A stretch of DNA of 64,000 bases. It comes from Steromphala cineraria. Taxonomy: Eukaryota > Mollusca > Gastropoda > Trochida > Trochidae. The translations under genes were made by a program, and so were the position numbers. Positions 33,267 through 44,866 of the stretch are shown here, in pieces. Where the stretch lies: assembly GCA_916613615.1 (NCBI GenBank), contig OU744720.1, positions 69,580,471 through 69,644,470 of the forward strand, in the 5' to 3' direction. A model generated the notes under the pieces. The model saw only the letters and a program-made list of their open reading frames with translations, was not told the origin of the DNA and did not search any database. Position 1 is the stretch's first letter, and every line of letters begins with the position of its first letter.

Positions 33267-36200
33267 TTAACCTTCAACAAACAATATGTATATATGTGCT
33301 TTATAGTTTTTGAGAATGCCTTTAAATTGTATGAATCTAAAGGGTTTGCTGCCTGAAAATCTAGCATGGCGTTATAATTCAGGGGATGACATTAAACCAA
33401 TGTGAATACATTTAAAGTGACGAAAACTTTAACGTCGGAAATCATTCATCTGCATTAACAGGCATCGGCTACTTTCTTGCTTTCTTTTTGCTATACGTAC
33501 AGTTCTGTGTGTTCGAAATTTATTTGCGAAGTGTTTATGAAATTAAACTAAAATGTATTTCACTTTGCACTGAAGTTTTATAAGAATACGTCTTCATAAT
33601 GGTAGGAAAGACCAGTGGGGATAAACACATTTCTGTGCAGCGCTAGGGACAGTTGAAGATTACCCTAAATTGATTGTAATTGATTCTGTTTGTTCGCAAA
33701 GTTCTACTTAAATAATTTTACTTTATTCATAATTTAAGAGGATAGTAAATGTTCCTGAATATCACGTAAACAGAATAAGGTCCAAATGCGATTTGTATAC
33801 ACAATAGCATTTCCTTGAAGCAACCAAATAAATCATTCTACTTTCAGATACACTTACATCTACATAATAATTAAAGCTCAGTGATGTGACCATATAAAAC
33901 TCTCCTTGGTCGGCCCTTGCAATTATTTTAATCTTAACTTCACAGATGTCTCTTCTATAATGTTTAGTAATTATGAAATTTATCAATGTTCAAATAACTT
34001 TTTCAAAACTTGAGCTTGTTTCTGATAATATATAACAAGACAGTGGATTTAAATTAATCTATGAGAGCTAATATGTTTAATGGAAAACGTGAAATAACGC
34101 AGCTTCATATAAGTTCATCTTATGTACGACTTAACATTCTTATTAAATTGATCAATGTTCAAATCTAAAAATGCACATCTCATTTGCTCACTTGAAAATG
34201 TGAAGGAACACAGCTTCAATTAATTTATTCCAATTTAGGACTGACAATGTGGCAAGGTGAAACAAGATGATATAAACATTCTTATTCAATTTCATTTGAT
34301 ACTCTCGGAAACGTGCACAAGAATCTGTCCTTAAACAATTGCTACAAAACTTGAAAATTGATTAGATAAACATTTTAACATCTCTAAAACACATTTGAAC
34401 TAGCATTAAATCAATTAGTATTGGAGATATCAATATTTATAACTTTATATTTCATGGAAAATATATTCCAATTGGCCATGGAAACTTTGAGTGCGTTTCC
34501 AAAATGTTTAGTTAGCTTGGAATTGAATCTGTTTCAGGGAATACAGTCCAATTTCAGAAATAGCTTGAGTTATTAAAGGTGAAGCATAGTTATGTTATGT
34601 CAAATTCTGATTCTCATATTGCTTCTCTGTAGCTGTGATTGATAGTCCGGAACGATGCTGTCTATTTTATAACGGTTTGGTCCACACTTTATCTGTGGAG
34701 CATATCAGTGTATTTATGACTCGGTAAATTCTCGTTGTAAATGTTTAATATCATACGTGGGAGTTCACAATAATAAAAATACAGCTGTAAATCCATGTCA
34801 TCAAAGAGGCACATTGAAGTGATTTTTATCACTTCCGATACGATGCAATGTAATGAAAGTACGTGAAGGTATGGCTTTGTTGTGTTTTCATAATCCGTCT
34901 TTCACCAGGGCTACAATCGACTTGTTTGAGGACAGAAAATATCGTAATACATTTTACAAATTTATGGTAACATTCAGCTTGATTGAATTTAAGGAAATTT
35001 GAGCTAAAAGATAATGTTACCATGACCAAATCTAATTACATATAATAGTTTGTTAGAAACAGATTTCGTCTGAATTTCAAAACAGTTCTAATTGTTTATT
35101 TAAGATATATATGATTTAAATCTATAACGTTCAGTCATTAGTTATCTGTTATTTGTGTTATCAATGATCTTCATAGATAATCTCTAAAATTAACCAATTA
35201 ACCAATCGTAGTCAATTCTATTTTGAAAAGCACCAACATATTTCAATTACGCAGATAGAGACGTTTTAAACATACTGCTTCACTGAAGAATATCATTTCT
35301 TTCAATTTTAATTTTGATTTATTTAAATCACATTCTGATAGTTATGCAAGCGATCTTATTGATTTCAAGATTTATATGAAAAAAGATATAAAGTAAAACG
35401 AAAAAGGTTTTCGTTTGCATTTTCGTGGTGATCGGCTCTACAGCTAAAATAAACATTACTTCTTCGTTACCAAGTTGACGAAAGTATTTCTTTTAGAGAA
35501 GTACACAATCCATAGACCTTCGATTTAATGCATTGGTTATATTTAATTTCGATTTCTATGCTTGTTTCCTTATTTTTGATAACATTACTAATAATTACAT
35601 ACGACTTTGACCTCGTTGTCCGTGGCAACCATTCATAAAACATTGTGTTCATTATCGATATCAGAACTGTTTTCAGAGTCACAGGGTCACCAAATCAATA
35701 AATCATATTCCTCACTAGTCAATGAGTATGTACACAAGAATTCAGATTTCTGGGCGTGGTGCCTCTAATGAAGATGTTGACAATAAACAAAGTTTACGGG
35801 TTTACCATGCTATAAGCCCAAACAAAGTTTATGAACTTTAGATTCAGGCTAAATGAGCTAAAATAACAACTGATGTACGTAAAACCTCTTTTGCAACCAG
35901 CACTTAAAAACATATGAAACAGCACATATATAGTGTTTAACAGAAGATAATAAATGTTAGTTCATACTCACGAATCTTGCAACGCGACGCGAAACAAATA
36001 GTGTGTTGGCAATTTGGCAACACGACAACGCAGTTATCATTGTGTCACTGAGCGGACTTCAATGACATAAATAACTACTGATCAAAAATGTTCTGTGTCT
36101 GAAAATATGTATTTATGACTACATTTGTCAATCTTACGAAATTCCACTAGCGATCGATTGCTGTGTTAGGTTATGTGCCATTGAAATATATTCTACAGAT

Positions 36201-37749
36201 AGACAGTATGACATCGATTAAACAATAAATAAACTGATACGGTCTCGCTAGTGCAATCCTTTGATGAAGATCTCATTGTAGGTCACTCGATTCTCATAAA
36301 GTGTACTTGACTACTTGACCCCTACTAATAAAGCTGACAGACCACTTTATCGATACTGTGTTCTATAACAGTGTCTTCGTCGGCCAGGATGAAAGAAAGC
36401 AAAGGTCAGCTATTCCATTGCAAAAGAGAAAGCAATGTATTTAAAGATGATAATATTCGTGACTGTCATGGTGAGCTCTTCTTCTAAGAATGAATCTAGA
36501 CGTCTTTTAAAGTAGTTTCGAATTTGTCTAGTCCATAAGCTCAGAAGTTTAGAAGTAGGAATTATCACATAAAATCTCCCTCTTTGTCATATAAAGATTT
36601 TTTTTAAATAAGCGTGATTTAAAGGACCGAATGGATTGCTGCTGCTGTTACTACAAATGACTCACTTGATTATTTCAAATATATTACAACCATTAACTCG
36701 TAAATAGCATTGTAAATTTGTCCTATACTATTTATATAGCCGTTTTATTTGGTAATGTCAATTAGTTTGCCTTTTTTGATGTATACAAATGTTAAGCACG
36801 ATAGTTTGAACTCAGGATGGAACATACTTTCTCTTTTAATGTGTGAAGGCCGAATATAAATCCATTAAACACACACACTATCTCAACTTTATAGCCATAC
36901 AATTGACCCTTTTCAGGTTTTCCATTCTGATATTCATTTCGCAGTATCAAATGCTTGTATGTGAATAATGTTTTATATTTTTTGAATATATTAGAAACTC
37001 TGTAAGAGTAGATGCAACTTAAGTATCATTTCAACTGCATGCAAAGAATTTCAAAAACTAAGTTGACCATATACAATGTTCTGCCTTTTCTATCGATTTC
37101 TTTTCAGTTGTACTCTGTTAATTTATGCTATGTTTGAAATCGTAAGTGAATTGAAATATAAGCAGCTCTCTCGTACTTAAGTGTCATTTGTAATGATATA
37201 TGGAAGAACTGAATATGTTTGAATTGATAGTACTATGACGACAACTGTTGGTCCTTCATTAAATTGTCCAATTTTTGCAGGTCGACACTTTCTGAAGCCA
37301 TCACATTGAAGTATTTAAAAAAGAATTGGCGTGCCTAATTTTCCTTATATCACGTCAATTCAATTTCTTTCTGCACTTATCGAGGGCTGTTTTGAATACA
37401 CGGTGACAGCAATTTAGAAAATCCACATTAACTTTTCTGCAGATAGATTTCATAGAATTTCATTTAAAATATATTTAGTTTCTTAAGAGGAAACTAATAG
37501 CAACGTATAACTAAAATTAACTCTTACTGATTATTAAATAAATTCGAAAATAAATCTTTCTTTTACTACAAACTCAGACAAATAGCCAGTTCATATCAAT
37601 AAATATGTCTAAAGAACTTGAAGTGAAGACAAAATTAAAGTTAAAGTAGCATTTCATATATTATACATTTTGATCATACTGTGTCAAGTTAATTGTCATA
37701 TGAGTAAAATTACTAGTTTAGATGTGAAAAAGTATCCATTATCCAATAC
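33267..37749. other. Long AT-rich stretch, no gene seen
   Basis: Frames of 60-93 codons occur on both strands (for example 33762-33986 and 35467-35682, minus) without family motifs. No repeat borders were identified by eye. Confidence 0.5.
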
Positions 37750-37860
37750 TCTCCTTAATGAGTCGACAGTTGACAAGAATCAATCCTTCCTGGATCAGGG
37801 TCAATAGAGAAATTACTCTTAAGGAGATCTTCATAAACGTTAAGTACAGAGAAGTGCGGT
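37750..37860 (+). repeat. Third partial copy of the block shared by the segmental duplication
   Basis: TTAATGAGT...AGTTGAC, then TCAGGGTCAATAGA, then GAGATCTTCATAAACGTTAA and GTACAGAGAAG match about 22195-22300 (copy 2) and 8615-8720 (copy 1). It is only about 110 bp long, so that block is dispersed and not limited to the two large copies. The 79-codon frame overlapping it is not preserved in the others. Confidence 0.75.
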
Positions 37861-38098
37861 TTAGCTTTGGGTCAAATCCTATATTTGAATCAATTTTATC
37901 TGATGACAAATTGATTTTCAGATTTGAAGTTCATATGGACTCGCTGATATTTAAAATACTTTACCGTGCTGTTGAAGAGAATGTCCTATTCTTCTGACTT
38001 ATATAAATGATATAAATCGAACGTGAGTAGATATTCATTTATATGTAACATAATTATGTTATTGTCATAACGTTTTATCATCCAAAACTGTGTACCAC

Positions 38099-38150
38099 AG
38101 GAGATATCGCTTGTGAAAGATCAAGCGATATCTCCTAGGAGATATCGCTT
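38099..38150. repeat. Short palindromic array AGGAGATATCGCTT
   Basis: Two 15-bp inverted arms (38099-38113 and 38122-38136) with an 8-nt spacer, followed by a third direct unit at 38137-38150. Confidence 0.85.
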
Positions 38151-38223
38151 TGACAGTAGATTTTGAACAATGCCCTCTCATCAGAAAATACATGACATCA
38201 CAAAGGTTTTACATCATCAGTAA

Positions 38224-38297
38224 TGACGTCACAATGCTATGACGTCATAAACACAACAGTGTAACAATGCTATGACGTCATTAACATGATGACGTCA
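38224..38297. promoter_or_regulatory. Cluster of four TGACGTCA palindromes
   Basis: Perfect TGACGTCA sites start at 38224, 38240, 38273 and 38290, embedded in repeats of CAATGCTATGACGTCA. TGACGTCA is the binding site of CREB/ATF-type bZIP factors in animals. Because the sites sit in a short tandem repeat between two foldback structures, they may simply be repeat content; no promoter or gene lies next to them. Confidence 0.4.
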
Positions 38298-38400
38298 CAA
38301 TGCTATTACATCACTGGTTTAGGAGTTGGAGGGCTATGCAGTGTTCAAAGATGTACATTTTTTATGTTAATGTGATAAAAAATGATTTGGATGATAAATA

Positions 38401-38544
38401 GAATCTCACCCTCGTGTCTTCTGATATCAAATATATCAACACTCGTTGATAAAAGTAAAATATCCTCGGCAAGCCTCGGATATTTGATACTTTTATCAAC
38501 TTGTGTTGATATATTTGATATCAGAAGACACTTGGATGAGATTC
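38401..38544. repeat. Foldback element with about 65-bp arms
   Basis: GAATCTCACCCTCGTGTCTT (left) pairs with AAGACACTTGGATGAGATTC (right), and CTGATATCAAATATATCAAC pairs with GTTGATATATTTGATATCAG. The centre holds AAATATCC and GGATATTT. The overlapping 65-codon frame at 38382-38579 is a by-product of the palindrome. Confidence 0.9.
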
Positions 38545-38579
38545 TCTATATATTTAACCCAATTAATTACATCCGCTAG

Positions 38580-41500
38580 AAAATGTAGTCAAATCCGGTT
38601 TATTTTTATCGATTAGATTTTTAAAAAACTCTAAATGTTACCATGCCAATCAGCATACACGTGAAAGCAATTCGTTTTAATTAAAGATAAGAAACTGACG
38701 ACGTTACCGGACAATCTCTTAAACAATGGATTATTAGGACAATTCTCATCACTCATAACATTAGTGGTTTATAAATAAGAAATATAAAACATCCTTACTT
38801 GTTGAGTACAGTGTGTAGTACGTGTACAAATATTCAGAAAATTCATCTTGCTATTGTTTTAACAATGCACTAAGTTCAGTTGGCAGAAAACTTAATTGAT
38901 GGACGTAACTTTTATAAAAACTATTTTTTGTTTCATTCTTTTCAAACAGAAAATCCATAATGACAACGTTGATTAGTAAATACTAACCATAATAAACAGC
39001 GCAAATTAATGTTTGAGTCAGCACATCCTCCTTTATTCCATAAATATCGGAAACACTCATTCTCATAAGGCACTAGTGCTAGGTGCTTTCTTAATACAAG
39101 TAACTCTCTTTGTTAATATGCGTCTTTCTATTTCCAGTTGTTCCTATAAGCATGTGGTATAGAAGGTTGTATCTTGTATGTTTCGGTGGAATAGTATATA
39201 TAAATGATTATCCCATTACTCATTTATAACAACGTATTTCCAAAATTATTAATAGCATTCATAAAGCCAATACCTTCCAAAGATTTTACATATTTAACAT
39301 CAAATACAACAAATTGATATCTTACTCTACATTGATTATTTTTATACTTTGATTTCAAATCAAACAGATCGACCTTAATATGCGATAGGCAAATGAAGTG
39401 ATATTCAATAGGAAAGAAATATGTCTTTGGGGAAAGACTTTATGAATACATATTATTCGAGAAAACACCTTTCGGGGGATATCATATTACAGAGTGAGTG
39501 TTGAATATCGGAAATATTTTAGCGAGACAATTTCAACAGGTTTTGAAATATTGAGAATTCGACATTCACGAGTTTTGTGATCTATTTATTTCATTTCATA
39601 TTGACTTGCTATTCGTTTGAAACAACGATCAAACCATAGTAGCGTAATGTATCGACAGTATGTCGACAGATGCAAAAATAACAAGACATTAGCGAATACT
39701 TTAAACAAAAAAGCGACGCTGTCGTACAGTAGAGATCGTCAAACTTGATGACAGTGACGTGGCAACTGAAAGGTTTAATCGTCCTTGCTAAACGGTTTTA
39801 GACGAATGCTGATAATTCAGGATTTTGCTCGTGTATGTAAATCGGTTGTGGTATCATAACAGAAACTTCATCTATAAATAACTGTTTCTTAACACTCGTT
39901 TTTTAACTCATACATGTAACATTTAAATAACACACCCATTGAATAGAAAAGGGAGATAAATCTTTCCTAATTAAATTAAGGCAAGATGTATCTTAATTTA
40001 GTGATATAGCCGAGATCTGAACGCGAATAATTGTTTGATAATTTTGCACATACATCTTTGATGTGATGCAATTTCATTTTGAGGGAAAGTACGAAAATCG
40101 AAAGATATGATGAATGTAAAATCTAAAGCGGCGGGCGTATTGGCTGCACCCGATCAGCTCATTGCAAAAGTAGTGCGCCATTATGACGTCACTTTCGTTA
40201 AATAACATGTTTCACAACTCTTGGTTCAATACTCAAAAGTATCTCATGAAGATATTCAGAACGCGTTTGTAATAAACTTACTTCTTCATTGGATGAATTT
40301 ATGTGAAGACCGATATACTAAAAAATATATGCCTTTCCTCAAAAATAAGTGAAATTCTTTAAGTACAATTACTGTCACTTTTGATGAGAAAGATGAACCA
40401 CGTAGATTTAATACAGGCAATGGTAATATAAAAGTCTAAATAAGTGTTGTTGCCGAAGTATTAATGTGGCCCTTGTCTTATGTGTCTATATGTCTTAAGA
40501 TACTTTACTTTAGCAATCTATCTATTGCCTCATATAGAGTGAAGAAAAGTATTTTAGGCGATAGTCCTGAAGAACTAAGAGTACTTGAGGATTTCGGTGA
40601 TTGCAAAAATCTCCTAAGTAGTTACTGATTTCTATAACGGACATAATGGAAACTGCTAGGAATATAATGTAATATTTCATTACGTTTAAGTTTGCTTCGA
40701 TTTGCTGTCTTACTCATACCAAATGACTGACTAAATACACAGTATGTAATAAATAATTTTGAAAAACTTTAAGGTAGTTGGCCAATGCAACATACTGATT
40801 TAGCAAATGTAATTTCTTTTTCATGTTTTCAATCGTTTAAGAGCAACAAATGATGGGAAAAAAACAATTTAAAAAAATATTATATAGACATAGACTAAAG
40901 CAGAAATAAAGGAACTTTAAAGTAAAATGAGGTAAATCAATTCAAATAAGCATTTTTTTAAACTTACAATTTGTGCACACAATTTGTAAAAAAAGCCTTC
41001 TCGTATTACGATTTTTCTGAACATCTTAAATGAAGAACAAAGAACAAATATATGTCACCAGAGGATAACAAAGATATCCACAGTCACATTAGCCTTATTT
41101 ATGACATTTAACATTCAGGGGAGATAACAATTTAGTGTAAACATTAATAAGTACATAAATTTATCATAAAACAAAAACTTATAAATACATTTATAATAGA
41201 GTCATTATTTCTTTTTATCAAACTAATACATTACTATATAAGTTTTCAAAATTTTTCCGTCACACTGTCAGTGATAAATAAACAAAAAAGTATACAATTT
41301 TCACTATCACTACTTGTATCTGTTAGGTAGGGATGCTCTTAAAGAAAGGTATCCAATCCCCTAACGACGACTACCTTAGGTGTAATGCGGCGGTCCCTAA
41401 ATGCCCTGTTTAGTGTTTGATATCAATCTTTTATTTACGGAGAAACAGTACTATAGCTTTTTAAATGTTATCAATCGTGTTATAAAAAATCAATGTATTA

Positions 41501-44217
41501 CCTGTGATAGCCTGAGGTTTGAAATGTTTGTATTCACGTTTATTGAATTCGAGGTCGAAATGCTTGTACAAAAGTTTGTGAATGCTCAACAAATAATTAT
41601 CTTAGTATATAATTTTTCTCTAAGCTGGAGAGACTTGTCAAAGTAATTTCTATAATAATATGTGTATGTTAAGCTAGTACCCAAACAATATGAAAAATAT
41701 AATGTCAGAAAAAAATTGTTGTTGTCAAGCTGAAGTGAAATGTCGCAAAGACATGTACAACATTGGATAGCTGATGGTCAATGCTTTGCTGCACGTTCGT
41801 CTCATCGTTGGAAATTAATAAATAATACGTGCAAGTGACCAATTACAGTTAACACGGTCTAAAGTTACCTTAAATCGAGTAAAGGAAGTTATAAAACATT
41901 TTGTCAACCGTTATTTCCTGAACACTAATTTACACAGAACATTTGTAAAGGGCAAACCTAGTCCAATCTCATTTCTCAATAAGAACAAAAGGATTTAACG
42001 AAACTAACTAATCATTATTATTCCCTTTGAAATGATTGTGGTTGTCTTTGTAGTTTACTGAAATAAAGTCAGAGTCTAGACATTGAATCATCTAATGATC
42101 TTTTCTCAGGGTCATAAAATCCCGGCTGACTGACCTATAAAAATTAACATACATACTTTATCAAGAAATTGTTTGGGGTTTTATATAAACAAAATTACAA
42201 AATTATTTCCAAAGGATTCAATCTATAGATTCGTGTCATTGACGATATTATGCAAAGACAAGTTCAGACCTCAGGTCCCTGTGTCATTAAAATACCAAGT
42301 TGTCAGTGCTTCAAAAAAATAAGTTTTGAGATTTAAATCGGGTTAGTTCAGTGTAATATATGTTTTCAAATATTTACTCTATTAAATCGAACTTAATTTG
42401 TTTATAGGTTTCCTCTCCACTAGGTCCGACCACAGCCCCGTAGGTCGCATGTCTTTATGTTTACTCAAATATGGTAAAAGAGGGTCAGAAATGTATTTCA
42501 TTTCTGTGTCTTAAATGAATATTTCAGTGAGTAATATTCACATGTTGTAGGTGAAAGTGCAACGAATAGCAGTGTTACTCTTAACTGGCAATTGATGCTG
42601 AAATTTATTCTGAGGTAGATACTTCATTAAAATGGTTCATTGAGAGTTCGGCTCACAAATTGAAACATTAGATTGAAGAGGAAGTGGATTGTTCTACCCC
42701 GTAACTGCTGAAGGTCATAAAGACAGTATCAATTTGTTGCGTGATAAAGTGTATTGAAAGAAGGCACATTTGTCAGAAACCCTTTGAATAACCTCCGGGG
42801 CAAATATGTAGACATGCAGATAACCGCCATAAACAAGAATCAAACAATGTAATACTTCTGTTATGATATTCACAACTGGAACCAAGCAGTTAAGATAAAA
42901 AGGCGCGGAAGAATCATCATTTGATTACCGAGCTTAAATTATGTAATAATTCAAGGGATATCAATGTTAGTTCATGTCAGTAAAGAACAAGATAGACTTT
43001 TCGGTTTATTCATAATGGTCACAATTCTCTCATATAAAAGGTTACCTGGTACAGCTCCGCGGTATTTAAGACTCTTTTTCCGTCACAATATCAAGCAACG
43101 ATGTCGATGTTTTCTTCAGGAAAATTGTTTTATGGCAAAAAATAAATTCACGAGTGTGACTTTCTGACAATAGATATTTGCCAATATAGTTTGTTGAAAG
43201 AAAAGTCTTGGATGTAAAGAGGCAGGTGTTAGGCTACCAATCTTTAAACTCAGTTCAAAGCAACACCTTCAACACTTTGTTAAAGATGAAAGAAGAAAAT
43301 GAATTGCTTTGGTAATTTAGGATGGCATTCTGAACAGGGATGTTTGACTTAATCACTTTATGAAAGAGAAACCAAATACATGTAGGTACACATGACACAA
43401 GAATGATACGTTTCAATACTATACTACTCGAAAGTAGAAATATCATTTGCACAAAATTAAAATGTTAGCAGCTCAAAGAGAAGGTTTTGTTTGAAGTTTT
43501 GTTCATACCCATATGCATATCTCACATTGGGGTACTGATTTTTAAACTTATAACTTGACTAATTTTGGAATTTCGATTTTTTTTTAGGAATGTCATCAAT
43601 AATATTTTGAACACCAGAGACACCATTTTCAAAACAAAATAAGCCCCAAGGACAAGATCGCAATGATTTGAACCTGACCCATTTGACATCTTCTGATTTT
43701 CACTTTTAACCCCTGCCTAGTCTCTGACTCTATAAGCGCAATATAGAAACTGCGTCACTCGCAGAATTTGATTCCAATATTTCAATATGACAGTGTCTTC
43801 TTTATACATTACATAGATTTAACCATTCGCTGACGTAAAAAGTATATAGGGGACACTATACAAGTGTTCCTGAGATTCGTTTGAGTGGTATATTCAGTTA
43901 GGTACAACATACTGATGAAATAAATGAAATATTTATATAAACTTTATGATCAATTAACAGTGAAATGATTTGATGAACTTGACATTTGGTTACTCCAAAT
44001 AAGATCATTGTAAATGATAACATCGAATATCTCTATACACGCCATAAGCAGCAAAAGAGTGATCTACAAAGAAATTAAATAAAATAAAGCTATATACAAT
44101 GATCATTGTTAAAAAGTGAGAATTAAGTTCGGATGTTGTGTCAGTTAATTATGTTTTTAATGAGTCATCAGAAAACGATACATCCCGCCGGTCCCAAATT
44201 TATAATAATATCTATCT
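38580..44217. other. Long AT-rich stretch, no gene seen
   Basis: No frame with a family signature, no RNA gene and no clear repeat borders. Frames at 41401-41646 and 42964-43167 (plus) and 43255-43452 (minus) were inspected and not supported. Confidence 0.5.
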
Positions 44218-44530
44218 TATAGAGGCAATAGCACTTTTTTAGGAGGAATATAAGGTGATGTCAGAAAAAATACAAATACATGTAAATGGTTCCAATTGAA
44301 AGACGATGTATCTAAACTAAATGAAGCAGTAATAAATCAAATATATAATGTAAAGTTCAATCATGGGATCCCTTTTTCTTACTCAATATGGACTAAAATG
44401 GACTAAATGTTATTTTTTATAATTTGTTCTCAGACTCTGGACGATTGGTTTGTGTAATGAGATTTTTGACATTATAAAAATAATACTTTTAGCATTAACG
44501 TTCAATTATCAAAACAAATCCTACTGCCGA
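44218..44530 (-). repeat. TTAA-bounded MITE family, diverged copy (minus)
   Basis: AGGAATATAAGGTGATGTCA (44242-44261), the start text AGAGGCAATAGCAC, internal AATGAAGCAGTAATAA and the end AATTATCAAAACAAATCCTA are the reverse-complement counterparts of the copies at 60215-60578 and 61173-61533. It is strongly diverged, hence older. Confidence 0.8.
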
Positions 44531-44614
44531 CCTAACATTATAGAAGATTGATATAGAGGACAAAGTCCTCTATCGGAATGATAAGTTCCATTCCCTAGAA
44601 AAACCATTATCTCC

Positions 44615-44866
44615 CCCACAAAGGCATATCAAGTCATGAAATGTTGATGCAGCCTCTGTTCTACGCCACAATCAATTTGAATTTCATTATCAAATGACAA
44701 CGCTTCTGTTATTGAAAGGAGGGTATATGTCACAATGTTTTTGCCATGATTCAGTAGCCAAAATGATTATTTTAGAACAGCGTCGCTGATCGCGCTACTA
44801 ACTTTGATTGCCTCCAATCAGGCATCCCCCAGTCTATTCCACAAAGTAGGCATAGAACAGAGGCTA
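44615..44866 (-). repeat. MITE-like element, CAGAGG family, copy Y
   Basis: Inverted termini GCAGCCTCTGTTCTACGCC (44650) and GGCATAGAACAGAGGCTAT (44848). The body is the reverse complement of copy X at 19428. One side retains the longer terminal repeat (CCCCCACAAAGGCATATCAA, 44615 onward). Confidence 0.8.

Noticed and set aside
33086..33367. 93-codon minus-strand gene
   Set aside because: The frame spans both arms of the near-perfect hairpin and owes its length to the palindrome.
38224..38297. Promoter of a nearby gene
   Set aside because: The sites are part of a short tandem repeat and no gene starts nearby.
44615..44866. Inversion of the MITE body between its terminal repeats
   Set aside because: Opposite truncations of two copies with long terminal repeats explain the shared flank without inversion.
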